DNA from: Deinococcus sp. QL22
Lineage (GTDB): Bacteria > Deinococcota > Deinococci > Deinococcales > Deinococcaceae
Assembly: GCF_023370075.1 (NCBI RefSeq)
Contig: NZ_CP097149.1
Coordinates: 2,912,001-2,976,000 of the forward strand
Length of the DNA stretch: 64,000 nt
Direction of reading: 5' to 3'
The translations under genes were made by a program, and so were the position numbers. A model generated the notes under the pieces. The model worked only from the letters and a program-made list of their open reading frames with translations, made no database searches and was not told where the DNA came from. Below, piece by piece: positions 1-11,568 of this stretch. Position 1 is the stretch's first letter, and each line of letters begins with the position of its first letter.

Positions 1-849
1 CGGGTCACGGTGTGCCATGTGTTGCGGGCCACTGCCTTTTTTAGGGCAGTGCGGGCGGTGTTGGATTCCGGTAGATTGGGGCGATTGGTGGGTATTCAGC
101 ATGCCGAGAATGTGGCGTATTGGCATTACGCGCATTCGTTTGTGCGGGGCAATTGGCGCTCCAGCCCGCCTGCCGCGCCGTTTATCCTCGCCAAAAGCGG
201 GCATGATCTGGACTTGCTGCGCTGGTTTGCGGGTGCGCCGCCTGTGCGGGTGTCCAGTGAGGGTGGCCTGCATCATTTCCGGCCTGAAGAAGCTCCGGTC
301 GGGGCCTCAGATCGCTGCGTGACGTGCCCGGTGGTGGCCTGTCCATACGATGCCCGCGTGATTTACGGCGGGCGTGATCCGGTGGTGTGGCCCGTAACAG
401 TCTTGACGGCGGGTGGAGTGACATTGGCTGATGCTTTGGCACACGGGCCGTATGGCCGCTGCGTGTATAGCGGCGGGAATAATGTGGCCGATCATCAGGC
501 CATGACCGTTACGTTTGCCAACGGCGTCATCGCGCAACTCACCGTCAGCGCGTTGACGCACAACAACACGCGCACGCTGAAGCTCCTGGGCACGCACGGC
601 GAACTGCGCGGGCAGATGGAGCGGGGGGAACTGGAGCGCCACGACTTCCGCACGGGTGAGGTGGAACGTTGGACGGTAGACGCCGCAGGCAATCACGGCG
701 GCGGGGATGTGGGGCTGGTGGCCGCATGGTTGGCATTTTTGCGGGGCCAGTCTGCGCCCCCTACCCCACTGGCCGAGTCTCTGGATTCGCACCGGATGGC
801 CTTTGCGGCAGAACGGGCGCGGTTGGCGGGGACAGTGGAACGGGTGTGA
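1..849 (+). CDS. Gfo/Idh/MocA family oxidoreductase, C-terminal part (5' end outside window)
   Basis: The frame is open from base 1, so the gene begins upstream and the NAD-binding Rossmann domain is missing. What remains is the substrate-binding half of a Gfo/Idh/MocA dehydrogenase. It has the family's segment for the histidine-aspartate region (KSGHDLDLLRW, about residue 62 of the visible part), a Cys cluster RCVTCPVVACPYDARVIY found in one subgroup, and a late strand with NGVIAQLTV and GTHGELRG. Proteins of this family oxidise sugars, inositols or related polyols with NAD(P); the substrate cannot be told from this piece. It converges on pdxT, with a perfect inverted repeat between the two stops. 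Family assignment is firm, specificity unknown. Confidence 0.8.
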   Translation, partial: RVTVCHVLRATAFFRAVRAVLDSGRLGRLVGIQHAENVAYWHYAHSFVRGNWRSSPPAAPFILAKSGHDLDLLRWFAGAPPVRVSSEGGLHHFRPEEAPVGASDRCVTCPVVACPYDARVIYGGRDPVVWPVTVLTAGGVTLADALAHGPYGRCVYSGGNNVADHQAMTVTFANGVIAQLTVSALTHNNTRTLKLLGTHGELRGQMERGELERHDFRTGEVERWTVDAAGNHGGGDVGLVAAWLAFLRGQSAPPTPLAESLDSHRMAFAAERARLAGTVERV

Positions 850-868
850 TGAAGGCGGGGAACACGAA

Positions 869-908
869 AGTGAAATCATTCACGAGTTAGATTTGTCGTG
901 AATGATTT
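869..908. terminator. Hairpin between convergent genes (repeat copy 1)
   Basis: Perfect 13-bp inverted repeat AAATCATTCACGA (873-885) and TCGTGAATGATTT (896-908) with a 10-base loop, between the stops of the oxidoreductase and pdxT. It can act on transcripts from both sides. A closely similar sequence with the same loop length occurs at 18048-18081. Confidence 0.65.
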
Positions 909-917
909 GTCCGATTA

Positions 918-1526
918 TCAGGCGTTTTCCAATACCGTTGCGTTGACCAAGCTGAGGAACAGCTCGTGTAGGCGGGGGTCAGGCGTCAATTCGGGGTGAA
1001 ATGAACTGGCGAGCAGACGGCCTTGGCGGGCCAGGACGACTTGACCGCTATGCTCGGCCAGAATTTCCACGCCCTCGCCCACGCTTTCGATCACGGGGGC
1101 GCGAATGAACACTGCTGGAAAGGGTTGCACCAGGCCCGTGACAGTCAGCGGCGTCGTGAAGGAGTCCACCTGTCGTCCGAAAGCGTTGCGGCGAATCTGA
1201 ATATCCATCAGATTCAGGCTGTCCTGCACACCAAATTGAGGCGGTGCGCCCTGAATGTCGCGGGCCAGCAAAATAGCTCCGGCACAGGTGCCCCAGATCG
1301 CCCCGCCGCGTGCATAGAAGTCGCGCACGGGTTGCCAGAGGGCGTAATCGGTCATCAGGCGGGCCATCGTGGTGCTTTCGCCGCCGGGAATGATCAGACC
1401 GGACAGACCGCGCAAATCGGCGGGCAGGCGAACTTCTTGGACAGTTGCGCCGAGTGTTTCTGAGCGTTGGCGGTGTTCGCGGAATGCGCCTTGCAGGGCC
1501 AGGACGCCGAGTGTGGGCTGAGTCAT
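918..1526 (-). CDS. pdxT: Pyridoxal 5'-phosphate synthase glutaminase subunit PdxT
   Basis: Class-I glutamine amidotransferase that releases ammonia from glutamine and passes it to PdxS in the DXP-independent route to pyridoxal phosphate. The 202-residue length is usual. The catalytic triad is visible: Cys81 in GTCAGA, and His177 with Glu179 in SSFHPEL. The oxyanion-strand motif IIPGGEST sits at 46-52. A GAGG sequence 8 bases before the ATG at 1526 supports the start. The partner pdxS lies just upstream on the same strand, separated by about 140 bp that contain two hairpins. Confidence 0.96.
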   Translation of the reverse strand: MTQPTLGVLALQGAFREHRQRSETLGATVQEVRLPADLRGLSGLIIPGGESTTMARLMTDYALWQPVRDFYARGGAIWGTCAGAILLARDIQGAPPQFGVQDSLNLMDIQIRRNAFGRQVDSFTTPLTVTGLVQPFPAVFIRAPVIESVGEGVEILAEHSGQVVLARQGRLLASSFHPELTPDPRLHELFLSLVNATVLENA

Positions 1527-1636
1527 AGAGAAACCTCATGGGAACGGGGAGAACGGTGGTGGCCGTCTCCCCTGTTCGGGTGGTGAATGGTGGGGTAATT
1601 GTTCTGACGTCTGTTGTTCGCTGCTCGCTTTGCTCG

Positions 1637-1654
1637 GTTCAGCCAGGGCTGAAC
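1637..1654. terminator. Short hairpin between pdxS and pdxT
   Basis: Perfect 8-bp inverted repeat GTTCAGCC/GGCTGAAC with a 2-base gap, 10 bases after the pdxS stop. There is no T-tract, so it may stabilise the pdxS 3' end or attenuate rather than end transcription into pdxT. Confidence 0.4.
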
Positions 1655-1664
1655 GGCGATGTTC

Positions 1665-2570
1665 TTACCAGCCGCGAGACGCCAGACGCTCGGCGGGGAT
1701 CAGGTCGTCGATATTGATGCCGGTCATGGGTGCGCCGAGGTTTTCGCTGATTTCGGCCAGCATATCGGGGTTATCGAAGTGGGTCACGGCCTTCACGATG
1801 GCGTGGGCGCGGCGTTCGGGATTATCGCTCTTGAAGATCCCGCTGCCCACGAAGACGCCGTCCAGACCGAGGTGCATCATCAGGGCGGCGTCGGCGGGGG
1901 TGGCGATGCCGCCCGCAGCGAAGTTGACGACGGGCAGTTTGCCGTGCGCGTGGACGTACTGAATCAGGTCGTAGGGAGCCTGAAGGTCGCGGGCCACTGT
2001 CATCAGTTCTTCGGGCGGGCGGGTCTGGATGGCGCGGATCTCGCCCAGGATGGTACGGGCGTGGCGCACGGCCTCGATCACGTTGCCGGTTCCGGCCTCG
2101 CCTTTGGTGCGGATCATGGAAGCGCCTTCTCCGATGCGGCGCAGGGCTTCTCCGAGGTTCTTGGCTCCGCACACGAAGGGCACTTTGAAGCCGTGCTTGA
2201 GGATATGGAACTGGTCGTCGGCGGGGGTCAGCACTTCGGATTCGTCGATGAAATCCACGCCGAGCGCCTGCAAAATCTGCGCTTCCACGATGTGACCGAT
2301 GCGGGCCTTGGCCATCACCGGAATCGTAACTGCGGCGATGATTTCCTTGATCATGGAGGGGTCGCTCATGCGGGCCACGCCACCGTCTTTGCGGATGTCG
2401 GCGGGCACGCGCTCCAGGGCCATCACGGCAGTTGCTCCGGCAGCCTCGGCAATTCGGGCCTGATCGGCGGTGACCACGTCCATGATCACGCCCCCCTTGA
2501 ACATCTCGGCAAAGCCTTGCTTGATCTGCTGCGTGCCCGTTTGAGAAGAGCCAGTCTGGGAGTCGGTCAT
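1665..2570 (-). CDS. pdxS: Pyridoxal 5'-phosphate synthase lyase subunit PdxS
   Basis: Synthase subunit of the PdxST complex. It condenses ribose 5-phosphate, glyceraldehyde 3-phosphate and ammonia into PLP in a TIM-barrel that assembles as a dodecamer. The two catalytic lysines are present: Lys88 in [10 protein letters not shown] and Lys156 in [11 protein letters not shown]. The phosphate-binding segments [10 protein letters not shown] and [13 protein letters not shown] follow. The frame stays open up to a TTG at 2600, but ATG at 2570 gives MTDSQTG and the normal family N-terminus (301 residues), so I chose it. No strong ribosome site precedes it. It sits 61 bases after a CheY-like receiver gene on the same strand. 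Confidence 0.96.
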   Translation of the reverse strand: MTDSQTGSSQTGTQQIKQGFAEMFKGGVIMDVVTADQARIAEAAGATAVMALERVPADIRKDGGVARMSDPSMIKEIIAAVTIPVMAKARIGHIVEAQILQALGVDFIDESEVLTPADDQFHILKHGFKVPFVCGAKNLGEALRRIGEGASMIRTKGEAGTGNVIEAVRHARTILGEIRAIQTRPPEELMTVARDLQAPYDLIQYVHAHGKLPVVNFAAGGIATPADAALMMHLGLDGVFVGSGIFKSDNPERRAHAIVKAVTHFDNPDMLAEISENLGAPMTGINIDDLIPAERLASRGW

Positions 2571-2590
2571 GAACAGAGCGTAAAGAAAAT

Positions 2591-2635
2591 CTGACCCCAA
2601 TGATAGGGCCAGATGAGGGATGCAAATGGGGTCAG
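2591..2635. promoter_or_regulatory. 9-bp inverted repeat upstream of pdxS
   Basis: CTGACCCCA (2591-2599) and TGGGGTCAG (2627-2635) form a perfect inverted repeat with a 27-base loop, between the receiver gene stop and pdxS. It could be a terminator arm or an RNA or protein control site. No T-tract is present. Confidence 0.35.
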
Positions 2636-3045
2636 TCTGACTGGCGGTCTCGGGCGGCGCGGGCTACCTGGCCGATCACTTCGACAAGTTGAGAAGGGCG
2701 AAATGGCTTGACAAGGTAGGCGGCGATCAGGGCGTCTCCGAGGTCGGGGACTTGCGCGGCGCGGTTGAGGCCGGACAAAAAGACAACCGGGGGTAAGGCC
2801 GCGCCGAGGGCCGCGTGCAACTGGCGCACGGTTTCGAAACCGTCCCAGGGGGTCATCAGGATATCGAGGACGATCACGTCGAACGCCTGCGACTGGGCCA
2901 AGGCCAAGGCGTCTGGGCCGCTGCGGGCGGTGGTCACGAGGAAGCCGCTCATGGTCAGGGTGAGGTCGAGCAATTCCAGAATCTGGGCCTCGTCGTCCAC
3001 GACCAACAGGTGCAGGGGTGCGCTTTCCTCGTGTGGCTGGGTCAT
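2632..3045 (-). CDS. Stand-alone CheY-like response regulator receiver
   Basis: A 137-residue single receiver domain with no output domain. The acidic pocket is Asp17/Asp18, the phospho-acceptor is Asp61 in [12 protein letters not shown], the switch residue is Ser91 in FLSG, and the conserved lysine is Lys113 in LVKPF. Such proteins relay phosphate or act by protein contact. No histidine kinase is encoded in this window, so its partner is unknown. Its ATG overlaps the TGA of the upstream LysM/M23 gene (ATGA), which implies translational coupling. The alternative reading as part of a larger regulator is excluded by the stop at 2632. Confidence 0.92.
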   Translation of the reverse strand: MTQPHEESAPLHLLVVDDEAQILELLDLTLTMSGFLVTTARSGPDALALAQSQAFDVIVLDILMTPWDGFETVRQLHAALGAALPPVVFLSGLNRAAQVPDLGDALIAAYLVKPFRPSQLVEVIGQVARAARDRQSD

Positions 3046-4490
3046 GGCAGCAGCGCCAGTGGATCAACCGTCTGGCCGCCCAGCCGAATTTCGAAGTGCA
3101 GGTGAGGCCCAGTGCAGATGCCGGAGCAGCCCACGTAGCCGATGAGTTGGCCGCGTGACACCGTTTGGCCCGCAGAAACGGCGGTGCGGCTCATGTGGCC
3201 GTAGACCAGCGTTGAATTGCCGTTGTCGGTGAACACGTTCAGGCCGTAAGCGCCGTAGCCGCTTTGAGTGACGCTCCCGCTGGCCGCCGCGTAGATGGGC
3301 GTGCCCGTCGGTGCGGCCAGATCGATGCCGCCGTGAAACACCTGCTGATGGAAGGGAATATCGCGCTCGGCGTAGCGGCTGGTGAGGCGATAGGAGCGCA
3401 TGGGCCAGCTGAGGCCGCCGCCCGCCGTCACGCGGTTGGCATCCCGGCCTATGTTGGAACTTGTGGCAGTGGTAATCGCAGCGGCGCGGTTGGCGGCGGC
3501 CTGCTGCTGGGCTTCTCGCTCGCGGGCGCGGCGGGCAGCCTGCGCCGCTTCGAACTGCACCTGACGCTGATAGGCGGCAATGATGCTCTGGCGCTCCGGA
3601 CTGGTTTTCCACGCAAGGTACGCCTCGTATTTGGCTTGGTTGGCGTAGCGCTGCTCCAAGCGGGCGCGTTCTTGGCTCTGTTTGAAGGCAAGGTACGCTT
3701 CATACTTGGCTTGCTTCGCGTACCTTTCCTGCAGGCGGGCACGTTCGCGGTCTTTTTTCCACTGCGTGAAGCGGGTGTACTGGGCCAGAATCCGGGCCTC
3801 GGCCTCGGCTTTTTCCTCGTTCTCGCGGCGTTCCACCAGTTGTTCGTGAAAATCTTCGGCCAAAATGCCGGGCAACAAAACTTCGTCTCCGACCCGGAGT
3901 TCGGTGGGCAGGACACTGTTGGCCTGCGCGGTGGCCTGAAGGTCTGCGCCGTAGCCTGCGATCAGGGACAGGGCGGTTTGACCGGGCTTGATCCGCACGA
4001 GGACGCCCGTCTCGGCGGTGGGCACGCGCACGATTTCGCCTGCTTTCAGGTCATCTAAACTTTCGCGCTCTAGGTTTGCCCCCAGCAGTTCAATCAGGGT
4101 CAGGCGGTGACGGCGGGCCACCAAATCAAGAGTTTCGCCCGGCCGAACGGTGTAGTCGATGACCGACGCGGGCCGCACTGGGACGGCGGCAGACTGCTGC
4201 GGGGCCAGTGTGACGCGGCGCACGCGCACACCTCGCTCGGTGGTCGGCAGCAGGTCTACGTCCTGTGCGGGCACGCCGTAGCGCCGGGCCACTGCCGCCG
4301 AGGTCTGGCGGGTGTCGGTCACGATCAGGAGGGTTGGTGCGGTTTCGTCGCGCTCCAGGCGCACGGCTGGCGCGGGCAACAGCAGTGCGGCGGGATCGGG
4401 AACAAGCGGCGCGGCGTGGGCAGAGATGGACAACGACGCGAGCAGGGTCAGGGCGAGAGAGGCTGAATTGGGGCGGGAACGGTCAGGCAC
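3042..4490 (-). CDS. LysM-domain M23 family metallopeptidase with coiled coil
   Basis: Exported peptidoglycan-associated protein. Order of parts: N-terminal hydrophobic signal (ALTLLASLSISAHA); a first LysM (VRPGETLDLVARRH, about residues 112-157); a second LysM-like repeat (KPGQTALSLIAGYG); a charged coiled coil of about 120 residues containing two near-identical 25-residue units; then an M23/LytM domain. The M23 domain shows HGGIDLAAPTGTP and the zinc-site ending GPHLHFEI. It resembles EnvC/NlpD-like factors that cut cross-links or activate amidases. A TTG at 4496 is also possible, but GGAG lies 7 bases before the GTG at 4490, so GTG is preferred. It is translationally coupled to the receiver gene downstream. 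Confidence 0.9.
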   Translation of the reverse strand: MPDRSRPNSASLALTLLASLSISAHAAPLVPDPAALLLPAPAVRLERDETAPTLLIVTDTRQTSAAVARRYGVPAQDVDLLPTTERGVRVRRVTLAPQQSAAVPVRPASVIDYTVRPGETLDLVARRHRLTLIELLGANLERESLDDLKAGEIVRVPTAETGVLVRIKPGQTALSLIAGYGADLQATAQANSVLPTELRVGDEVLLPGILAEDFHEQLVERRENEEKAEAEARILAQYTRFTQWKKDRERARLQERYAKQAKYEAYLAFKQSQERARLEQRYANQAKYEAYLAWKTSPERQSIIAAYQRQVQFEAAQAARRAREREAQQQAAANRAAAITTATSSNIGRDANRVTAGGGLSWPMRSYRLTSRYAERDIPFHQQVFHGGIDLAAPTGTPIYAAASGSVTQSGYGAYGLNVFTDNGNSTLVYGHMSRTAVSAGQTVSRGQLIGYVGCSGICTGPHLHFEIRLGGQTVDPLALLP

Positions 4491-4574
4491 TAACAAACTC
4501 CGGTCAGGGGTAGCCGCCTGCCCACAGGGGAAACAGGCGGCGGGAAAGAAGGAACGGCGGGCACAGGCAGAGGG

Positions 4575-5861
4575 TCAGCCGCCTGCCAGGGCCTGCAAGA
4601 ATTCGACGTTGTTGCGGGTCTTGCCCATGCGCCCCAACAGCATTTCCATCGCGTCGGCGGGATCCATGTCGCTGATGACTTTGCGCATCAGCCACATCTT
4701 TTTCAGGACTTCGGGTTGCAGCAGCAGTTCCTCGCGGCGCGTGCCCGATTTCAGGATGTCCATGGCCGGAAAGATGCGTCGTTCTTCGAGGCGGCGCGAG
4801 AGAACGAGTTCAGCGTTACCTGTGCCTTTGAATTCCTCGAAGATCACGTCGTCCATGCGGCTACCGGTTTCGACCAGGGCCGTGGCCAGAATGGTCAGGC
4901 TGCCGCCCTCGCGGATGTTGCGCGCCGCGCCCAGGAATTTCTTGGGCCAGTGCAGCGCGTTGGAGTCGAGGCCGCCCGACAGGGTACGCCCGGTGGGAGG
5001 CGTCACGAGGTTGTTGGCGCGGGCGAGGCGGGTGATGGAATCGAGCAAGATGACGACGTGGCCGCCTTCCTCGACGATGCGGCGGGCGCGTTCATGGACG
5101 AATTCGGCCACCCGGACATGGTGCTGCGGCGGCTCGTCGAAGGTGGACGCGATCACCTGTGCGCCCTGCACGCTTTCGCGGAAGTCGGTGACTTCTTCGG
5201 GGCGCTCATCGACCAGCAAGACCATCACGGTGACGTCTGGATAGTTGCGAGTGATGGAGTTGGCGATCTTTTTGAGCAGGGTGGTCTTGCCTGCTTTGGG
5301 CGGCGCGACGATCAGGGCACGTTGACCCCGGCCAATCGGTACCAGCAGATCCACGACGCGCAGGCTCAGGCCGTCGTCGGTGCCGGGTTCTTCCAAGACC
5401 AGTTGAATGTCGGGGAAGGTGGGCGTGAGGTCGTCGAAACGGGGGCGGCGGCGGGCGGCTTCGGGGTCAAGGCCGTTGACGGCTTCCACCTGAATCAGCG
5501 AGCCGTAACGCTCGTTTTCACGGGGCCTGCGGGCGCGGCCAATAACATCGTCTCCGGTACGCAGGTGAAACTGCTTGATGACACCTGCCGTGACCAGCAC
5601 GGAGCGCGAGGCGGGGTCAAGCAGATCGGACTGAAGGAAGCCGTAACCGTCGGCGCTGATTTCCAGAATGCCGCGCGCCAGCACCTGCCCGTCACGGTCA
5701 GCCTGCCGCTCCATGATGGCCAGCGACAGGGCGTCTTTTTTAAGCTTGCGGTAATTTTCAATGCCGTACTCGGCAGCAATCAGGTGCAGTTCGGGCAAAA
5801 TCTTTTGCTGAAGCTCGTGAAACGGCAGGGCAGGTTGCGACTGAACGTCCGTCATAGACAT
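4575..5861 (-). CDS. rho: Transcription termination factor Rho
   Basis: Hexameric RNA-dependent ATPase that ends transcription at unstructured C-rich RNA. The 428-residue protein has the Rho N helix region (residues 20-50), a cold-shock-like RNA-binding domain (GILEISADGYGFLQ, 64-77), Walker A (APPKAGKT, 186-193), Walker B (VMVLLVDERPEEV) and the Q/R-loop region in the last third (SGGLDSNALHWPKKFLGAARN). GGGAG before the ATG at 5861 supports the start, with a second in-frame ATG two codons later. It precedes the M23 gene on the same strand with an 84-bp gap. Length and motifs are complete. Confidence 0.97.
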   Translation of the reverse strand: MSMTDVQSQPALPFHELQQKILPELHLIAAEYGIENYRKLKKDALSLAIMERQADRDGQVLARGILEISADGYGFLQSDLLDPASRSVLVTAGVIKQFHLRTGDDVIGRARRPRENERYGSLIQVEAVNGLDPEAARRRPRFDDLTPTFPDIQLVLEEPGTDDGLSLRVVDLLVPIGRGQRALIVAPPKAGKTTLLKKIANSITRNYPDVTVMVLLVDERPEEVTDFRESVQGAQVIASTFDEPPQHHVRVAEFVHERARRIVEEGGHVVILLDSITRLARANNLVTPPTGRTLSGGLDSNALHWPKKFLGAARNIREGGSLTILATALVETGSRMDDVIFEEFKGTGNAELVLSRRLEERRIFPAMDILKSGTRREELLLQPEVLKKMWLMRKVISDMDPADAMEMLLGRMGKTRNNVEFLQALAGG

Positions 5862-6215
5862 TGCTCCCGTGTCACCTGTCGACGCGGGCCGGTAGTGTTG
5901 AAAGAAGCGGCCCTCCAGTTTGAAAATACCGCTGTATATGTGAAAAATTTCATGTTCTCACTCCCTGTAGGGAATTGTAGACGCAACTTGTTCGGGAATC
6001 CATGACCAAGTCGTCAGTAGCGAAAAGCGGCCCACCGTGGGCAGGAGGCTGGCTCCGGAAAGCGGGACAGAGGCGGGAGGCCAGAGATTCTGGCACCATT
6101 GCGGCACTGCTGTTCTTCCGTAAGTCCTAGCATACCTATAAGTGGGAAGGGAGGGCTATGAATGTCTGGCATTGCGCCGCGAGACGCCCACAGAGAGCCT
6201 CTGTCATCTGGCACA
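5862..6215. other. Gene-free region upstream of rho and of the T-box
   Basis: I see no convincing gene. The part next to rho is its AT-rich leader, including an imperfect palindrome TCCCTGTAGGGA at 5962-5973. Open frames in 6014-6232 look like chance frames: composition is unlike the neighbours and no start signal is visible. Confidence 0.5.
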
Positions 6216-6245
6216 TTGACCGCTGCTATCATGCCGCCCTACCAT
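6216..6245 (+). promoter_or_regulatory. Candidate promoter of the T-box/cupin/ileS transcript
   Basis: TTGACC (6216-6221) and TACCAT (6240-6245) are spaced by 18 bp. This would start transcription about 50 bases before T-box stem I. Confidence 0.4.
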
Positions 6246-6295
6246 GAGCACTGCCCCGGCTCCCAGATGAGTTGAGGCCACAACATGCAGCGAAC

Positions 6296-6577
6296 GTCGG
6301 GCCAGTAGGCAGTGCAGGGCAGCCACAGCGAATCAGGGACGGTGAAAGCCTGATGCCAGCCACACCCACCGAAGATCTCCTGCCGCGCTGGGCGAAGAAA
6401 GGCCCCACAGGCCGATTAGACCGCCCCGGACACCCCCCGACAGAGGGCCGCAACGAGACTCCCACACTTTTTTTGGCGAAGTTGGGGGGTGAAGTTGGGT
6501 GGTACCACGCACAACCGTATGGCAAGATTGCATGCCCGGCGCGTCCCAGCAATTCCGCTGTGGCGTGCCGTTTTTTT
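6296..6577 (+). ncRNA. T-box leader riboswitch, probably isoleucine-responsive
   Basis: tRNA-sensing leader that reads through into the downstream genes when tRNA-Ile is uncharged. Stem I closes with CCAG/CTGG (6302-6305, 6388-6391) and GGCAG/CTGCC (6308-6312, 6380-6384). A distal hairpin ATCAGG/CCTGAT (6332-6337, 6349-6354) presents the typical GGTGAAAGCC. The 3' side of the internal loop reads GAAGATCTCC; ATC at 6375-6377 is the best specifier codon (Ile), fitting ileS downstream. GAT in the next frame is the alternative. The T-box proper is GGGTGGTACCACGC (6497-6510), matching the conserved antiterminator bulge that pairs with the tRNA CCA end. It ends in an intrinsic terminator at 6537-6577, so control is by transcription attenuation. 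Confidence 0.88.
6537..6577 (+). terminator. Intrinsic terminator of the T-box leader
   Basis: CGGCGCGTCCCAGC (6537-6550), loop AATTCC and GCTGTGGCGTGCCG (6557-6570) pair over 14 positions with one mismatch and two G-U pairs. Seven T residues (6571-6577) follow directly. Confidence 0.9.
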
Positions 6578-6613
6578 GTGCCGCCGTCCCCTCTTCCTCC
6601 GCGAGGTTTCCCT

Positions 6614-6958
6614 ATGCAACTCACCGATATTCCGTTTGGCGTGACCGACTGGGCCACCATTGCCGCCACACACCACCCCGGCGAACGTGGGGCGGCCACG
6701 TGGCGCACGCAGTATTTTGGCCCTGCCGAGAATCAGACGCGGGTGCGAATGGTGGACTACAGCCCCGGTTACACGGCAGACCATTGGTGCAGCAAAGGCC
6801 ACGTGCTGCTGGTGCTGGAAGGCCAGTTGCTGACCGAGCTTGAAGATGGCCGCACCTTTACTCTCCGCACAGGCATGAGCTATCAGGTGGCCGACGGCGC
6901 AGAGGCCCACCGCTCCAGCACGGGGACAGTGGGCGCGAGGTTGTTTATCGTGGACTGA
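6614..6958 (+). CDS. Small cupin protein of the DHCW-motif type
   Basis: A 114-residue single-domain cupin. The visible core is YSPGYTADHWCSKGHVLLVLEG (residues about 50-71), with the signature DHWC instead of the usual metal-binding HxH, then a second motif TFTLRTGMSYQVADGAEAHRSS. The function of this subgroup is not established; it could bind a small ligand or metal. ATG at 6614 is preceded by GAGG at a good distance and lies 37 bases after the T-box terminator. The frame is open further upstream, but that part is the RNA leader. It is the first gene of the T-box transcript and is followed by ileS 139 bp later. Confidence 0.82.
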   Translation: MQLTDIPFGVTDWATIAATHHPGERGAATWRTQYFGPAENQTRVRMVDYSPGYTADHWCSKGHVLLVLEGQLLTELEDGRTFTLRTGMSYQVADGAEAHRSSTGTVGARLFIVD

Positions 6959-7097
6959 TTTGACGGCGGTCTAAGGGTCTAGGAACGGCAACCCCACACG
7001 ACCTCAACTTTCTGCACCTTAGACCCTCAGCCCCTTAAACACAGCACCCTTAGACTCTGCCCCTAGGAACTTACCGCCTCACCCAAAAGGACATCCC

Positions 7098-10370
<3,273 letters not shown>

Positions 10371-10381
10371 AGCGCACATTC

Positions 10382-10417
10382 GAAGGGGGCCAGAGCATTC
10401 GCGCTCCGGCCCCCTTC
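10382..10417. terminator. Bidirectional terminator between ileS and the degV-like gene
   Basis: GAAGGGGGCC (10382-10391) and GGCCCCCTTC (10408-10417) form a 10-bp GC-rich stem extended by the inner AGAGC/GCGCT bases. It serves two convergent genes. Confidence 0.8.
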
Positions 10418-10448
10418 ATCTGTTCCTACGGTCTACCCACCACGTTCC

Positions 10449-11294
10449 TCAGGCCTCTACAGACCGCGCCATAAACCCATAGGTTCCCGGCCCCACATGC
10501 GCTCCGACCACTGGCCCCATCAGTTGTACGCGGCCTTTAGCGACATTCAGGCCACTGGCGATCATGGCGGCGCGGAGTTCGGCAATGCGAACCGGGTCGC
10601 GTCCTGCGTGCGCAATGGTCACACTCAGGGGCGTCGTGCCATAACGGACTTTGAGGGCTTCCAGCAACTCCTGCGTGGCCCCAGTCGCCCGCACCCGCCG
10701 GATGGCCTTCAGTTGCCCGTTGGTGAAGGCCAGCACAGGCCGCATCCCCAGCACGTTGCCGAAAAATTCCTGAGCGCGGCCAATGCGTCCGCCCCGGCGC
10801 AGGTATTCGAGGCTAGGCACAGTGAATTCGGCGTGCAGGTCACGGCCCACAGTTTCTACAGCCTGGCGGGCGGCTTCGGCTGTGCCTCCGGCCTGCACCG
10901 TTTCACGGGCAGCGATCACGGCTTCGGCCAGCGGCGCAGAAGCGAGGCCCGAATCCACGATATGAATGCGCTGGGCGGCCCCCAGGCGCTCGGCGGCTTC
11001 ACGGGCGTGCTTCACCGTTTCTGAGAGTTGCCCGGAAATATGAATGGAGATGATCTGCTCGTGGGTCTGCAGGAGCGTTCGGTAGGCCGCCTCGAAGGCG
11101 TCGGTGGTGACCGGCTCTGTACTGACGCTGCCACCTGCCCGCAAGTGGTCATACACGGCGTCGGGGTCAACTTCTTGCCAGTCCAGCAGCGAGCGTGCGC
11201 CCAGGTTCACACTCAGGGAAACGGTGTGAATGCCCAACTGCCGGGCGGTGTCTGGGTGAAGATCACATGTAGAATCAGTGAGAACAGCGAGCAT
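10449..11294 (-). CDS. DegV family fatty-acid-binding protein
   Basis: A 281-residue two-domain DegV/EDD fold protein. N-terminal [12 protein letters not shown], the serine segment [12 protein letters not shown] (about residue 84) and the domain-2 motif [26 protein letters not shown] are typical. Members bind a fatty acid; many are FakB subunits that present it to the kinase FakA. No fakA is present in this window, so a FakB role is inferred only. It converges on ileS and its start faces bshA across 274 bp. Confidence 0.9.
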   Translation of the reverse strand: MLAVLTDSTCDLHPDTARQLGIHTVSLSVNLGARSLLDWQEVDPDAVYDHLRAGGSVSTEPVTTDAFEAAYRTLLQTHEQIISIHISGQLSETVKHAREAAERLGAAQRIHIVDSGLASAPLAEAVIAARETVQAGGTAEAARQAVETVGRDLHAEFTVPSLEYLRRGGRIGRAQEFFGNVLGMRPVLAFTNGQLKAIRRVRATGATQELLEALKVRYGTTPLSVTIAHAGRDPVRIAELRAAMIASGLNVAKGRVQLMGPVVGAHVGPGTYGFMARSVEA

Positions 11295-11568
11295 ATCTGG
11301 CTGAGCTTAGGTAACCGCTGAGGCGCTGTCCGTGCGATTCCCGCCGAAAAGAGTAGCAATAATGACAATGTGAGATCATGAAGTGGGGGTGGGGGGTGCG
11401 GCAGTGCCAGCAATGGTATTTACCCCGCCCCAACCTGTTCCTTCAGAAACTCGAAACCTGAATAGGCTGTGCTTGACACGCTTGTGACGTGAAGGGAGTC
11501 CTATACTCCGCAGCCATGACCCACTTTCTCTTATTTTTTTCTGATTGTTCCGTGTGCAGGAGCCGCCG

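Noticed and set aside
4716..6005. 429-codon plus-strand frame opposite rho
   Set aside because: Shadow of the intact rho gene caused by high GC at third positions.
6229..6708. Minus-strand frames over the T-box leader
   Set aside because: They cover a structured RNA leader and a cupin start; no ribosome site or protein-like pattern.
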